From the NCBI GenBank assembly GCA_048013815.1, contig CM106586.1, positions 4,216,001 through 4,280,000 on the forward strand: DNA of 64,000 nt, given 5' to 3'. The position numbers were made by a program, and so were the translations under genes. A model generated the notes under the pieces. It did not search any database and was not told the DNA's origin. It saw nothing but the letters and a program-made list of their open reading frames with translations. Positions 46,489-58,656 of this stretch are shown in pieces. The stretch is from Setoptus koraiensis (Eukaryota > Arthropoda). Position 1 is the stretch's first letter. Every line of letters begins with the position of its first letter.

Positions 46489-46528
46489 CTGGCTGGTCTT
46501 GTCGGGGCCCCCCGACAAGACCAGCCAG
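46489..46528. repeat. perfect palindrome, 19-bp arms and 2-nt centre
   Basis: CTGGCTGGTCTTGTCGGGG at 46489-46507 and its exact reverse complement at 46510-46528 are separated by two C. Confidence 0.98.
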
Positions 46529-46903
46529 TGCAGCCGATGGCGGCCAGCTAATGGGGCCAGCGAGCCTCGTTCGAGAAACATGCCAGACATAGGACTCCTG
46601 TGAGCGGGGCCACCTTTGGCCCAGCTTGTCGACATCTGTGATACCGCGATGCATGTAGGCATGTAGACGCGTGTAAGCTCGTGTTGTCGATTATGTTACA
46701 TAATGGGCCTTTGCACGCGCAATTCTAGCCAAGCTGTTGTGCTGCCGGACAAAGGTAATGATACGCTTGTCCGGCTGACTAGATGAAAAAATGGCTCAAC
46801 GCGCGCTCGCCGGCTAGCCGCACAGGTGAACTGGGCAACAATGACAATAGGATACGGTCAGTTTGGGCAGCCGCTGGCAATCAAATAGCCACTGTCCAGC
46901 AGT

Positions 46904-46947
46904 GTGTGTGTGTTGGTGTGAGTGTGTGTGTGTGTGTGTGTGTGTTG

Positions 46948-46978
<31 letters not shown>
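46904..46978. repeat. (TG)n microsatellite
   Basis: TG runs interrupted twice by TTGGTGTGAG, which suggests duplication of a longer unit. Confidence 0.93.
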
Positions 46979-49054
46979 AGGGGGAGCTGGCGTTGGGAAC
47001 CCCCTCCCCCACACCAACACACATACCAACGCACACGCACACACAGCAAAAACATACAAAAGTATGGTGGCGGTATTTGTATAATGGCGCTATCAACAAT
47101 ATTAGCGACGATATTAATAATAATAGTGTGCGCCATTGCTGCGCGCCCCTGCCGGCCCCACAACTGACCACAAACAGAAGGGAGCGAAGAATGGGAGAGA
47201 GCAAGGGAGCAGCACAATGAGCAGCAGATAAGGCGGGCGCAGGGGAGCTGGCGCCGCTGCTATCATTGGCGCCAGATCTAATGTATGAGTAGTCGTTGCT
47301 GGTGTTTGTTGGTTGGTTACGCAATACTGGTCGCCGCTTGCAACACACCTACGGCTCGCCACTGCTGGCTAAATGTCGCGCCAGCGCATGTTTTCGCTGT
47401 CGTTGGCAGTTCTTTGTTTGCTGGGGCTTCTTTTATATATATATTTTCACCAAGAATATATATGTGTATGTGTTCGGTTGTGCATGATGTTGCTGTTGGG
47501 GCTATTGCTGTCGCTGTTGCTGTTGTCGCTGTTGTTGTTGCGCCGCTGAAGTGATCTTAGGTGACCAGAGAATTGAACTGAACGAATGTGGAGCCCAATG
47601 AATGGACGGCTGGCTCCCGGTGGGAGTGAGGCCAGCGAGGCCTGCAAAGAGACAGCGGTCTGTTGGGCGGCACGGGCACCATTGGCCTCACTGAGAATCC
47701 ATGGGGGCCAATAGGATAAGTCACACAACTGACAGTTGCTGCTTTGTTTGTGCCCCCAATCCATTAAATTCTCAATGGGGTCAAGCCGGCCGGGGCCGAG
47801 CGAGGATGCCGCGCAATTGTTCTTTTGCTCTCTCTCTCTCTCTTTCTCTCGTTTGCGCCTCTGATTGCCACTGGCCACTCGGTGTCGATCAGCGTGCCCA
47901 CTCATAGATTAAGCCAATTGATAAATTGGCAAGCTCTCACACGAGTGCCAATGGGAGCCAGCCTTCAAATGGGATTTGAATTGGCCTGCCAGCCAACCAA
48001 CTATCACTTGTTTAGTGGTGTCCGATTGGCTTCGGTTTGCTCCAGTCGGGCCTCAGTGAGGCCCCAGTTGGGCCCGCGTTGGCTGCGTGTTGGCTGCGCG
48101 TTGGCTGCGTGTTGGCTGCGTGTTGGCGTTGGCCTAGGCAAAGAGATGATGACTGGCCAATGATGATGATGATTGCATCACCATGATGACTGCTCATCAT
48201 GACAAGTGTCAATATGGATAGATGAATGGATCAAGTTTGGCCGGAATCGATTAGACGGAGGCTCGCTCTCATTATTGTTGGCGATGCTGCTGCTTTTGTT
48301 GGCTAGCTAGCGCTGGTCAAGTCAGACATTGAATTGAGTCTGACATGTGATATTAGGATATGATGGTGATGCATACACACAATTGAATCATCGCTGGCAT
48401 AATGATGACGACACACACACACACACTCACGCCGAGTATCCGTGGCCATGACAACCGCGAGCAAACACAATACAGCAGCAGCAGCAGCATCATATACAAA
48501 CAACGGCATTGTTGGTGCGCGCGCTCTATTTGCTCTATAGAGGATATGATGAGGTCAACAGCGGGCCAGCCACAATTTGTTGTTGTGTCGCCCAGATAGG
48601 AATGGGGCCCCATTCTTTAGAGAGGCGCTTGTGTGTTTTACAGAGAGAGAGAGAGAGAGAGAGAGACAGTTATTTTGAGTTGAGTCTTGGCGCTGTGCCA
48701 GTGTCACTGTGCGAGCTGCACTGCGCCAGTTGCACCCCCGACAGTGTCTTGAGAGAAGGGGGCGCCGCCGCCGCCAGACACGCTGTTGTGGGGCACCTAA
48801 CAGCGAGTCGCGCTGCAACGACCACCGGCTACTACAACAGATTAAAAACAATCTCGCCGGAACAAGCTCGCTCGATAGTGATCTCATTTGGGCCCCCATT
48901 GTGGCTCCGTTGGGCTGGCGCTGTTGCTGATGAATGATATTGGCTGACACGATGTGTGTATCGTGTTACTCGAAGCGGCACGATTAGATTGGGTCCACTC
49001 GAGACAGCAGCCATCACCATCCGATACACATTGACAGCCCGCCCGCGCCCCCCT

Positions 49055-49128
49055 CACACACGCACACACACGCACACACACGCACACACACGCACACACA
49101 CGCACACACACGCACACACACGCACACA
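49055..49128. repeat. 10-bp CA-derived minisatellite
   Basis: About eight perfect copies of CGCACACACA, a CA array homogenised at a 10-bp period. Confidence 0.95.
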
Positions 49129-50095
49129 TGGCTTGTGGGGCCGGGCTCCTCTCAGGCTCATGAGATCGATTAGCCGATTGAATTAATGGGCTACTGGTGG
49201 CGAGGCGCTGGACAGCGGCAGCAGCAGCCCGCGTGTGCCGGCGAGCCGCCCAATGTGAGCTGACCAATACAATTATAGTCAGCAGCTATAGCGGCTAGGG
49301 GGCCCCACTATCGGCCAACAAACTGACATGCTGCTGGCGCCGCTCGCAAGCGTCCCGGCAAGACGATCGATCAATGGACATGGATACAAACTATACTGTG
49401 TGCGCATGCTATAGATGGGCCAGCGAGACATAAATGGGAGGGCATAAATTAAAATACGATACTGGCCACTAGCGACAAGTGTCAAAAGAAGTCGCTGGTG
49501 TCGCTGCTGTTGTTACTGGCTTGCCACAAATATCAGGGCCCGGCTGGCCAGATTGGCACAGCTATTTGGAAGGGAGGCACAGCCATTTGCAGCGAGGCAC
49601 AGCTCGCTTCGTTACAACAGGCCCACAACATGTAATATATATATAATATATATTGCCTGGCCTCACCTATGACCTGGCCTCTATCAGCTATCAGCTGCTA
49701 TCGGCTATCAGCTGCTATCGGCTATCAGCTGTGTCGTGCGGCCGCTCTGATTGTGATCATTATTATCGCTATTGACAGTGAGCCGCACAATCAGTGGGGC
49801 CCCATTGTGTGTGTGTGTGTGTGTGTTTGGTTGATTGTGATTTGTGTGGGCGCAACACCGTTAAGTGCCATTGCGCCAATATTAGCCGCCATGGGGCCTC
49901 AATGGGGCCCCTCTTTGCATGCAGCAGCGCACTGCAATGAGTCCGGCCAAGCGGGCAATCAGGCAATCACGTGCAGTTGAGGCCACCATTATTTGCGCAG
50001 TGACTTTGCGAGCGGGGGCCTGGCCGACAGAGTGCGCTGAAAACAGTGGCGCACAAGTTACCTGGCTGAAACAAAACCAACTTATACCCCTTTTA

Positions 50096-50142
50096 TGTAT
50101 TATGTGGCCCCAATGCCACATAATACAGCCATATAAATGGCT
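50096..50142. repeat. two adjacent hairpins
   Basis: A perfect 13-bp-arm hairpin (TGTATTATGTGGC, loop CCCAAT, arms 50096-50108 and 50115-50127) is followed directly by a 6-bp-arm hairpin (AGCCAT, ATAA, ATGGCT; 50127-50142). Confidence 0.92.
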
Positions 50143-50682
50143 GCGGGTGTAAACTCGATGATGAGATATACCCAAGTGTCACCAATGTTACAGCAGCTGA
50201 CGGTATGTTGGCGGTGCCATTGCACAGTGTTCAACGCCGGTCGGATCGCCGAGAAACAAGTGCACCCAACAGATAACCTGTGCAGCAGCTATCTGTGGCA
50301 TTGTTAATGACATCATTACTTTGGCAAGGCGCACTCATCGGAGCAGCCAGTTAGCTGTGCGCTATGCGCTGTGCGAGCACCAAATAAATTGATCCTCATA
50401 TCACATGACATTGTTGTGCGTGCCGGACACAACATGCATTATTGTTGTTATTATGTAATAGTGAGAAGTTAAAACGGCAACAACTGCCAGCTCCCCCGCT
50501 TCTTGCGTGTGTGCACTGCTGTTATGTAAGAATGAATTATATATGCATCAACCGATGAATGAATTAGAGAGAGAGAGAGAGAGAGAGAGTCTGTCAAGAA
50601 AAAACCCAATCCCCGCACGCAGCTCTAATGGCTGGCCCCCTGTCTTGCCGGAATACATAATTTGAGGCGGCGCTCTTCTTCT

Positions 50683-50713
<31 letters not shown>

Positions 50714-51406
50714 TGTCGTTGTTGTCGTTGTTGTCGTTGTTGTTGTCGTTGTCGCTGTTTACGCTCATGTCTAACTTGATGTAAGTGCCCGGCGAGCCAA
50801 AGTGCGCTCCGCCGGGCCCCTCTCTTATCTTGGGGCCCATTATGTGCGCCTTGGCGAGCACCAAACAATTTCCACAATTCCAAACAGACACAAGCACTCA
50901 CAATTTCAATGGCGAGCCGAGCCGAGCCAAATGAAATGCGGGGCCCAGGTACCGGCTTGGTATACAGTTGCAAATTAATATTATTATTCGCTCGCATTGC
51001 GCACCGATGATTGATATGGCTCCAGTTGGCAGCCTCTATCTGTGGCCTCTTCGATGTCGATGCTCGGGCTGTTGGTGGCATCGGGTAGCATTAGGAGCCG
51101 GCAGGGCGCACGGCAAGCGATTGGCATCGTTGCTCGCTGGCGGCTCAACTGCAAAACTCAACCCATTTAGATGTATAGCCTGGCTGGCCGGCCGGCCATA
51201 TGTAATATTATATACAACTGGTGTATAATACCCGGGGTACAGCGGTGATATACCCATAACGGTATAACGGTGTGATCGGGCCGATATTGGCCAGAGAGCA
51301 ACAATTGCCACTCTGTTGGCCTCTGGCCCCCTTTTGGCGTTATGCTGCGCTCAACAAGAATAAGACGATTTTTCATTTGCCTGCAATTTATTTAGCCAAG
51401 CCAAAG

Positions 51407-51436
51407 CGAGCATCATATCATATGATATGATGCTCG
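51407..51436. repeat. perfect 30-bp palindrome with no spacer
   Basis: CGAGCATCATATCAT at 51407-51421 is followed immediately by its exact reverse complement at 51422-51436. Confidence 0.98.
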
Positions 51437-52580
51437 ATTATTATTATATTACACGGCCATACGACCATGATCTGCATGATGATAATCTCGTTATTTATGC
51501 CATTTATTACATAACGTTATATGAATATGTGTGTGCGTATGCCAGCAAGTGTCCGCGATGGAATGCCGACTTGAGTGGATAAATGAAGAGCCGGCCCGTT
51601 GAGATATAGTCATATTAGTTGTGCCCGTGTGTGGGCCGCGTCGGGAGCCCCTTGCCCGCGCTCTTCCCGTGCTGGCTGGCTGGCCGCCGCTGCCCGCGTT
51701 TTTGTTGTTGTCGCGCGACAAGCGTCGCCGGGCTGCGAAGCGGCTCCCCTCGCGCTCCCATCGCTGTGCTGCTGGCCTCGATTGCGCGCGCTGGCCTCGC
51801 CATTTGTTTGTTGGGCCCCATAGGGTGGGCTCCTCTGGCGATGCTGCTGCTGCCAGCGTGCCAGTCAGTGAGTCAGCGAGCCAGCGAGCCAGCGAGTCGG
51901 CGAGCCAAAGACGCCAGGTCGACGCGCAGCTCGTCAGCCGGGCCCCAATGTATTGGTGATTGAGACATTATCGGGCCGGCAGCAGCGGCGGCGGCGGCGG
52001 CATCGACGCGCGATGTGCAGCAAAAGTTGTCAGAAAAAGAGGCCCGTTGCAATTGATTGCGCTTTCTGTGTGTCTAGTCGTCGTTTTTAGCTTTAGTTTT
52101 GCTTCTTGTTTTAGTTTTGGCACTAGTTTTAGTTTTAGTTCTAGTTTTAACCGGCGGGCGCCCCGCGCGACAACACACCGAGTTGGCGCCGCACAAAGGG
52201 TGTCGTTGTGTCGACTGAACCCTGGCGGCGGGTTGCCAGTTACCAGTTTAGTGTCGCCGGCGCACCAAACTGGCTGACATCGGCGTTATATAATCAATTC
52301 GCTATCCGTTATGAGACAGCCTGGCAGAGGCGCCTTCGTTAACTTTAATGAACGACGCCTAGCGCCGAGCCGAGCCGAGCCGAGCTGGCTGGCTGTTACC
52401 GCGACCGGGCGACAGGGCGACTGGGCGCCGGGCTCCGACGACGGCGACAATCATGGCAGCGCCCCATCGCCAGTGTGACAATTGGCAACTAAAGGACACA
52501 GTGCTGCGAGGCGACAACATTTCGCTAGCCGGCGTGGGGCCCAGATCGATTTCGGATTCGCGTTCGGATTCGGATTGGGG

Positions 52581-52656
52581 CGCGCCAATGCGAGCGCCAA
52601 TGCCAGCGCCAATGCCAGCGCAAATGCCAGCGCCAATGCCAGCGCCAACGCCAATC
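52581..52656. repeat. 12-bp minisatellite
   Basis: About six copies of GCGCCAATGCCA. The 12-bp period yields Ala-Pro-Met frames on one strand and Ala-Leu frames on the other, which are not genes. Confidence 0.9.
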
Positions 52657-54068
52657 CGACTGCCAGTCGATGGCGGGCCGGAAAAAAGCCAGTCGGTGGT
52701 AATGTGGGGTGCGTGCGCGAGCAAAAAAGTGTTTTGCTGTTGTTGCACTGGATAACGGGTATTAACATGGAGTGTTTTATCTGGTCTCGTGTTGCCGTTG
52801 TCGTTGTTGTTGTTGTTGTCGCTGGCGCTGTCGCCGTTGGCTGGGGCGCTGGGGGCCAGCCGCAGGAGGATAGCGGCAGCGAATTGCCGTGTGCTGACAA
52901 TAGACAATTTTAAATTTGATTAAATTCCTCGTTTCTATAAGTGCGCGCACACGTTCCAAATGGCCAGCCATCGAGCCTGCCACGAGCCTGCCACGAGCTT
53001 GCCGCGAGCCTGGCGCGAGCTTGCCGCGAGCTCGTGCCGATGAGTGGCGAGGGCGCCAATCGAAAATAAGAATCGAGAAGAAGAGATCACTTTCAAGTCA
53101 TGTGACATAATGAATTGATTCGCACATTCTCGCCCAGATGTTTCGCTCGCCTTGGCCGTTGTCGCTCTTTTTGGGCGCTCTTCTTTTTGTGGGCCACTTT
53201 TCAATTCTGGCTCACTTCTCGACACTCGCATGTGTGCTCTGCCCAGACAGGATAAGCCCGCTATCTGGGCGCCATCGCGTCGCCATTGGGGCGCTTTCTG
53301 GGCGCTGTTCGGGCGCTATTTGGGTCACCAAATAGCTGCGAAACAGTGGCCATGATTGGCTCTTAATCGGCTCCATCTACAACCTAGTGCGCGTATATAG
53401 AAGCGCGCGCGCGCCATTGTCATGATGCCCGACATTCGGCCGGCATTCGGCTGGCATTCCGCCGGCATTCGGCCGGCGTTTGTGTAAATCAATTGTGTGA
53501 TGATGTCATCAGTCAGTCATTTGAAAGAAGTCACCTGGCCAGGTAAAGAACACACAATCGCGCGCATTCGAGCTGAGTCTGGCAGTGTCTCGCCGAATAG
53601 ACAATTGCTGACAACGATACAGCCAGCCAGCCAGGGCGTGTTATGCTGACAGGCTGGCTGGCAGCGAAATTTTGAGAGTTGGCTGGCTCGCAAAATTGAG
53701 CACTTGCTTGGGTGCGTGCCCGCTTACGTAACCAGTGTGTGCCGTTATGTAACCAGTGTGTGCCTTTACGTAGCCAGTGCGTGCGGCCAACAAGCGAGCA
53801 AGTGAAAAGTTTGAGAATTGCCAGTATGAAAAGAAGAGGCCCCAACGTAATAAGAATATATAGTTGTGCGTGCCGTCAAGACGACCAGAGCGGGCCGATG
53901 AAATTCAATGGCAGAGCTCTTTTACTAGCAGTCTGGCTCTGACCAGACCAACACGCGACTAGTATCACATTCCGGGGGCCCCTTTATCTGGCCCCAGGGT
54001 ACACAGTGTGTGTGTGTGTGTGTGTGTAATACACACAACACGGGCCCAATATAACGGGCATTGTTTGT

Positions 54069-54162
54069 GTTTGCCAGGCAAGACTTTGCTTGTCTGGCAA
54101 ACGCAAGTTTTGTCAGCTTCTTGGATATTTTTCCCGCTAGCTAAGCGATTGTTTCGCTTAGC
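54069..54162. repeat. two hairpins in tandem
   Basis: A 14-bp-arm hairpin with one G-T pair (GTTTGCCAGGCAAG, arms 54069-54082 and 54089-54102, loop 6) and, 37 bases on, a perfect 8-bp-arm hairpin (GCTAAGCG, 54140-54162, loop 7). Confidence 0.85.
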
Positions 54163-54426
54163 CGCAACAACAACATTGCCACGACAACAACCGAAACAAC
54201 AACCATCACCGCGACACTGACGACAGCGGCCCCGGCAGATTAGCGCTAAAGGCAACATTCACGGCTGTTGGCTCGGTCGCTGTTGTTGTCGTTGTTGTTG
54301 GCTCGGTCGCTGTTGTTGTCGGTGTTGTTGGCTCGGCTGTCGGCTCGGTTGTTGTCGCTTCGGCTGTTGTGTAACATACTGCTGCCGCGAGCGTGCCAGA
54401 GACGAGATGTTATTATTCCCGTTGCC

Positions 54427-54533
54427 GCACACACGCACACACACACGCACACACACGCACACACACACGCACACACACGCACACACACACGCACACACAC
54501 GCACACACACACACACACACACGCACACACAAC
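54427..54533. repeat. CA/CG microsatellite
   Basis: CACACACG and CACACACACG units over about 100 bp, similar in form to the array at 49055. Confidence 0.93.
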
Positions 54534-55600
54534 AAACGCTCGCTTGCAATCGAGCGAAATGATCAAATCAATGATTAGTTGTCAGTTGTTGTTACCTGTG
54601 CGCGCTCGTGTGCGTGTGTGTGTGTGTGTGCTGCGTGGCACGCCAGACCGACAGCACGACAGGTGAGTGTGATTGAGAGAGGGGGCGCCCCTCGCCAACA
54701 GACACACTGTGCGCCCGCAAACTGGAGCGCCTCTCGTGGAGCCAAAGTGAGAAGGACAACTGATAATCGCGCGGGCCCCCCGAACTCGCTGCCAGCCGGC
54801 CGGCCGGCCGTCAAGCGAGCGCCAGTCAGGCCAGTGCCAGCTCCGGCGCTCACCTGAGCCAAACATGTGAGCGCAACAATATTTTCGGCCCCCCTCACAG
54901 GGGCACGTCATTTGTTGGGCGCCAAAAAAACACCAGCCAGCAACATGATCAAAAGGGGATTAATTCTGCTCTCTCATAGTTAATTCCTACTGATTGGTGG
55001 CTGTTGTTGATTTTGCCAGCGCGTGCATCAGAGCACGCGTTGGGGGCCCCCGAACTCAACATTTGACTATTGTGCTCGTTGCGTCGTCGTCGGCGTGCCC
55101 GTCGTTGGCCGCTGCTGCCGCCTTTATCCGGCTTTGTCTGGTGCACGGCGCCAGCCCCATTCTGGCCTGGCCAACAATTGATTGCGACAGGCTGCATCAC
55201 TCAGCCAGCCTGTCAGCTGAGCCGGCCCTTAATCTCATCAGGCGCGCTCGGACGTATTCGGGCCCCAACGTATAGCAGTTGTTGGCTGGTGGCGCTGGTG
55301 GCGCGCTTGCCACGGCCCAATTGAATAATGTCTAATGGACGATCCGACAACAGGACAACGGCCCAAACGCCAACAACACATCCGAGCGCCAAATCCGTCG
55401 CTGCTGGCCGGACGGGCCCCAATTGCGCCAATTGTTTGGCTGTTCTGTTTTGGGCTTGCCTCGTCTCTGTCTTGCTGTCCGTTGTCCGTTGTCGGAGATG
55501 ATTCGCACAACGCACAACGGACAGCAACAACGACAGACCACATTAACTGACACTGCTAAGCTATATCGTCATTATTATTGGCAATGCCAACATGGCTTAT

Positions 55601-58600
55601 ACATGCGTTAGCGATGGCTTAACGTTTCGTCGTCGTCGTCGTCGTCGTCGTCGTTGCTTTATCCGGCGCTCGTGTCCGCCGAAATTAAAAGGCAGCTCGT
55701 GCATGCCAGCCAAGTCAATCGCCTGTCAGCGTTCTCGTTTGGGTTGGAACAGTTGGCTCCAGCCGAGATGTTGTTTTGGTAAAAAGTCCCGCTATCCATT
55801 AGGCACACCGTTTGTGAATAACGCCTCTGGAGCGCGCAAATTTTGTTTGCTCGGGCAACTTGTCGAAATTATCGAAATTCTTCAACGGTCTAGGAATATT
55901 GGACGGCCGAGCGCATTCACTCGCTAGATGGTCGCTAGATGGTCACTAAATAGTGTTCCGGTAGAGGGCCAAACACCGCCAGTGCCTGGCAGACGAAAAA
56001 AACGGCAGAAGAAACAGTTGATAGTGTGGCAAAAAGTGGCACAAATTCGAGCCAGAGTATAAACCGTCTCTAGCGAGTCGCCTGGCATTAAGCGTTTGCC
56101 GTCAGACATTTGGGGCCTCCAACAGTCGGGTGTAACTTGTAAGCGACCATACTATAGCAGAGCAGTCGACTTGATGTTGGTGATAATCAATACCAACTTG
56201 AGATATTCATTCATGTAATATATTCATTTCGGTGGTAGTTGGGCCATCGGCATTTATTGGCGCACCAGCGGATATATTATGGCACGACAAATATTATTAT
56301 ATAATGTTTATATGCCATCGTGATGAATTGAATATATTGCTGATGGGAATCTCTTGTCGGGTCACTTTCATCGACAATAATATATAAATAATGAAATAAT
56401 ATTGGCCATTGCCGTTGCCATTACAATAGCATCAGCCGAGCAGCCGAGCAGCCAGCCAGTCAGCCAGCCAGTCAGGCAGCCAGATCTTTTTGCTCAATCA
56501 AAAAGATCGTCGCTTCGATTGGGCGACAAAAACGCGAGCGAATAAAACACTTAATAAACAGGCGAATACATTAGCATAAATATTAACATAAACAAATCTA
56601 TAAATAAAGTGCAATGGCGATGATGTAATTGCAAATAGCAACTAATTATCCGCTCGGGATACTTGACTCGGCACTGTTATACATACTGTGTGTATATGTG
56701 TGAATCTCGGCTGTGAATTTGCATTTTACTCTGGCGATTCTAATCAACAACGACGGCGCAACAACATTGCCAGGCCAGCCTACAGACAGTGCTACAATGC
56801 TAAAAGTATCTATCTGTCCAAATAGATAAAGTGGCGAGTAGCTAATTCATGCCCGTTTGCATTGTCTTTCTGGATGGTTGAATAGCGAATGGCATCAGCA
56901 TACGATTGAATTGAATTAAATTGAACCGAACCGAACTGAACTGCATTTAATTGGCTCGTATCAAACGATGGCGCCGGTTCGATAAATGTTAATAGAGTCG
57001 ATGCACGGCCAGATCACATCAACAGTACCATTGTCAAATATCTGGATATTTGTCGCAACAACACCATCGACCATTGAGTCACAACTGCACTCGCTGGCTA
57101 GTCGCTCGCTGGCTAGTTGCTCGCTGGTTAGTGGATCTGAAGGGCTTACGTAATAGAGCCACCACCATCCACCACAGGGTGGCGCAACAGCAGAGCCAAC
57201 ACATACAGCCTAATGACAGTCACGGTTGTTCGCGTTGGCTTTTTGGGCACTTTTTTGGGAACTGTTTGATTTGCTTGAGATGCTCGCTTGATATCAATAC
57301 AGCAGACAAGCCGCCAACAATGCAGCAGTCCGTATGCAGCCCATTTCCCGATTACACAATTTAAACTTTCACCTTGGCTAGACAAAATCACCTGTCACGT
57401 AGCGCTGGTGGCTGGTCGCTTGACACTTGTATGTGTGATCAACAACAAACTGATCAACAGCAATCACACAAATGTCGCGCAAAACACGAAAGGTTTGCAC
57501 ATTTTTTTTCTTTCTCATTTGACAATTGTGAGCGATGATATTTAAATCGTGATCACCGAGCCAATTTATAATAACCAGTTTATACTTGCTAAAGCCTATG
57601 TGACAAGTGAGATCGCTCGAAGCTAATTATCGCCCAGTAACCTATTGTTTGTGGCACGCCAATCAACCATTATCGTTGCTCGGGCAACACTAGCCAACAA
57701 GGTAAATCGGTTGACTGGTTATTGTGACACCGTTTTATCTCAGATTTTGCTTCTTTTTTGTTTTGTAACTAACAAAGTTGTCAGCTGCTTGTTGTGGCAG
57801 GCACGAAAACGTGCTCCCAGAAACTTTTTTGTTGGTAAATGCCTAATTTATCACCGATGCATCATGCAACCGACCAATCAATTCAATCATTTAGTGTGCG
57901 CGTTCGCCCGTGCATTGAAGCCGGACCAGGCGCACTAAATGAGAAAATGAAAATTGTTGCAAAAGGGGTTTGCAAATAACGGGCGCGTGCCTTATGGCAA
58001 CCACAGGCCTTTTGCACGCGCCAATTGGTGAGATTATTTGAGATGGATGCAGACGGTGTTCGTTTTGCGGATATAGGATTCGCAAAGCGGCCTTTTGTGG
58101 CTCGCCACTGGGAGGAATTCGGGAGTTGAGTTGATGTAGAGTTTTGTCGGAGTCGACGTCATCCGGAAAAGGCTCAACATTTAAGCTTGTGAGATGCCTG
58201 GCTCGCTTGTCAGGTGGATAAGGTGACATGTCTGTCTTGAATGATGCTCGCTCTCATCCAGACAGTCTTGTTGCCACTGTCTAGACGGCGCTCGGCGATG
58301 AAAGGAAAACAACAATTGGCATAATCACATCAATTCGAAGCGTCCCCGAACATGGCATCAATAAATAAATGTAGAAGCTGAGAATTTTGTTTCCTGTCTA
58401 TTAATCTGTGTCTGTGTTGGCCGAATTATCACTAGTGTGCTGATATAAATTGAGAGAACTCGCCAGTGAAAATTATGAATGATTGCGGCTTTTGGTAAGC
58501 TACACACAGCGCTAACAACAAGTCAAGTAGCGTCAAGAAGCTTCGAGAAAAATAGGCCAGCGTGGCCGGATAAGAAGCCGGATAAGAATAGAGACAATTC

Positions 58601-58656
58601 AAGAATCAAATCGTATATATATAGACAAATACAGACAAAAGAAGCCAACGATCGAC
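55601..58656. other. non-coding region upstream of the NRF-type acyltransferase
   Basis: No supported exon. A CGT-rich run lies at 55627-55655, CAGCCAGCCAGT repeats near 56446-56480, and a 10-bp-arm hairpin at 56483-56508. A TATAAAT at 58444-58450 lies about 210 bp before the acyltransferase ATG and could be its TATA box. Confidence 0.45.
56483..56508. repeat. perfect hairpin, 10-bp arms and 6-nt loop
   Basis: GATCTTTTTG, six bases, then CAAAAAGATC. Confidence 0.92.

Larger units (their letters stand above)
44940..48600. other. gene-poor repeat region, possibly GRK intron
   Basis: No supported exon on either strand. It contains hairpins at 45096-45136 and 46489-46528, repeats of CGCTGATCAC near 45849-45880, a 9-bp array at 46113-46180, TG arrays at 46904-46978, CT near 47828-47850 and an 11-bp array (TGGCTGCGTGT) at 48079-48128. 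Because GRK must continue upstream, this may be intronic. Confidence 0.5.
48601..55600. other. gene-poor region enriched in GGGCCC
   Basis: No supported exon. GGGCCC, often as GGGGCCCCA, occurs about 18 times by eye here (for example near 48606, 49302, 49797, 50835, 51812, 51941, 52549, 54774, 55047, 55262 and 55414). It also contains GA at 48641-48665 and 50563-50589, a 10-bp CGCACACACA array, the 12-bp array at 52581, TTTTAGTTTTAG-like repeats near 52085-52150, GAGCCTGCCAC repeats near 52970-53035 and CATTCGGCCGG repeats near 53433-53480. Confidence 0.5.

Noticed and set aside
49055-49128. CRISPR-like regular repeats
   Set aside because: The 10-bp units are contiguous with no spacers, and the genome is eukaryotic.
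55592-55927. 111-residue frame starting with a poly-Arg run
   Set aside because: The poly-Arg run is the CGT microsatellite at 55627-55655; the rest has no family resemblance and no good start context.
57891-58229. 112-residue minus-strand frame upstream of the NRF-type gene
   Set aside because: It is not low-complexity and was considered as a GRK exon, but it does not match any GRK region or other family I know.
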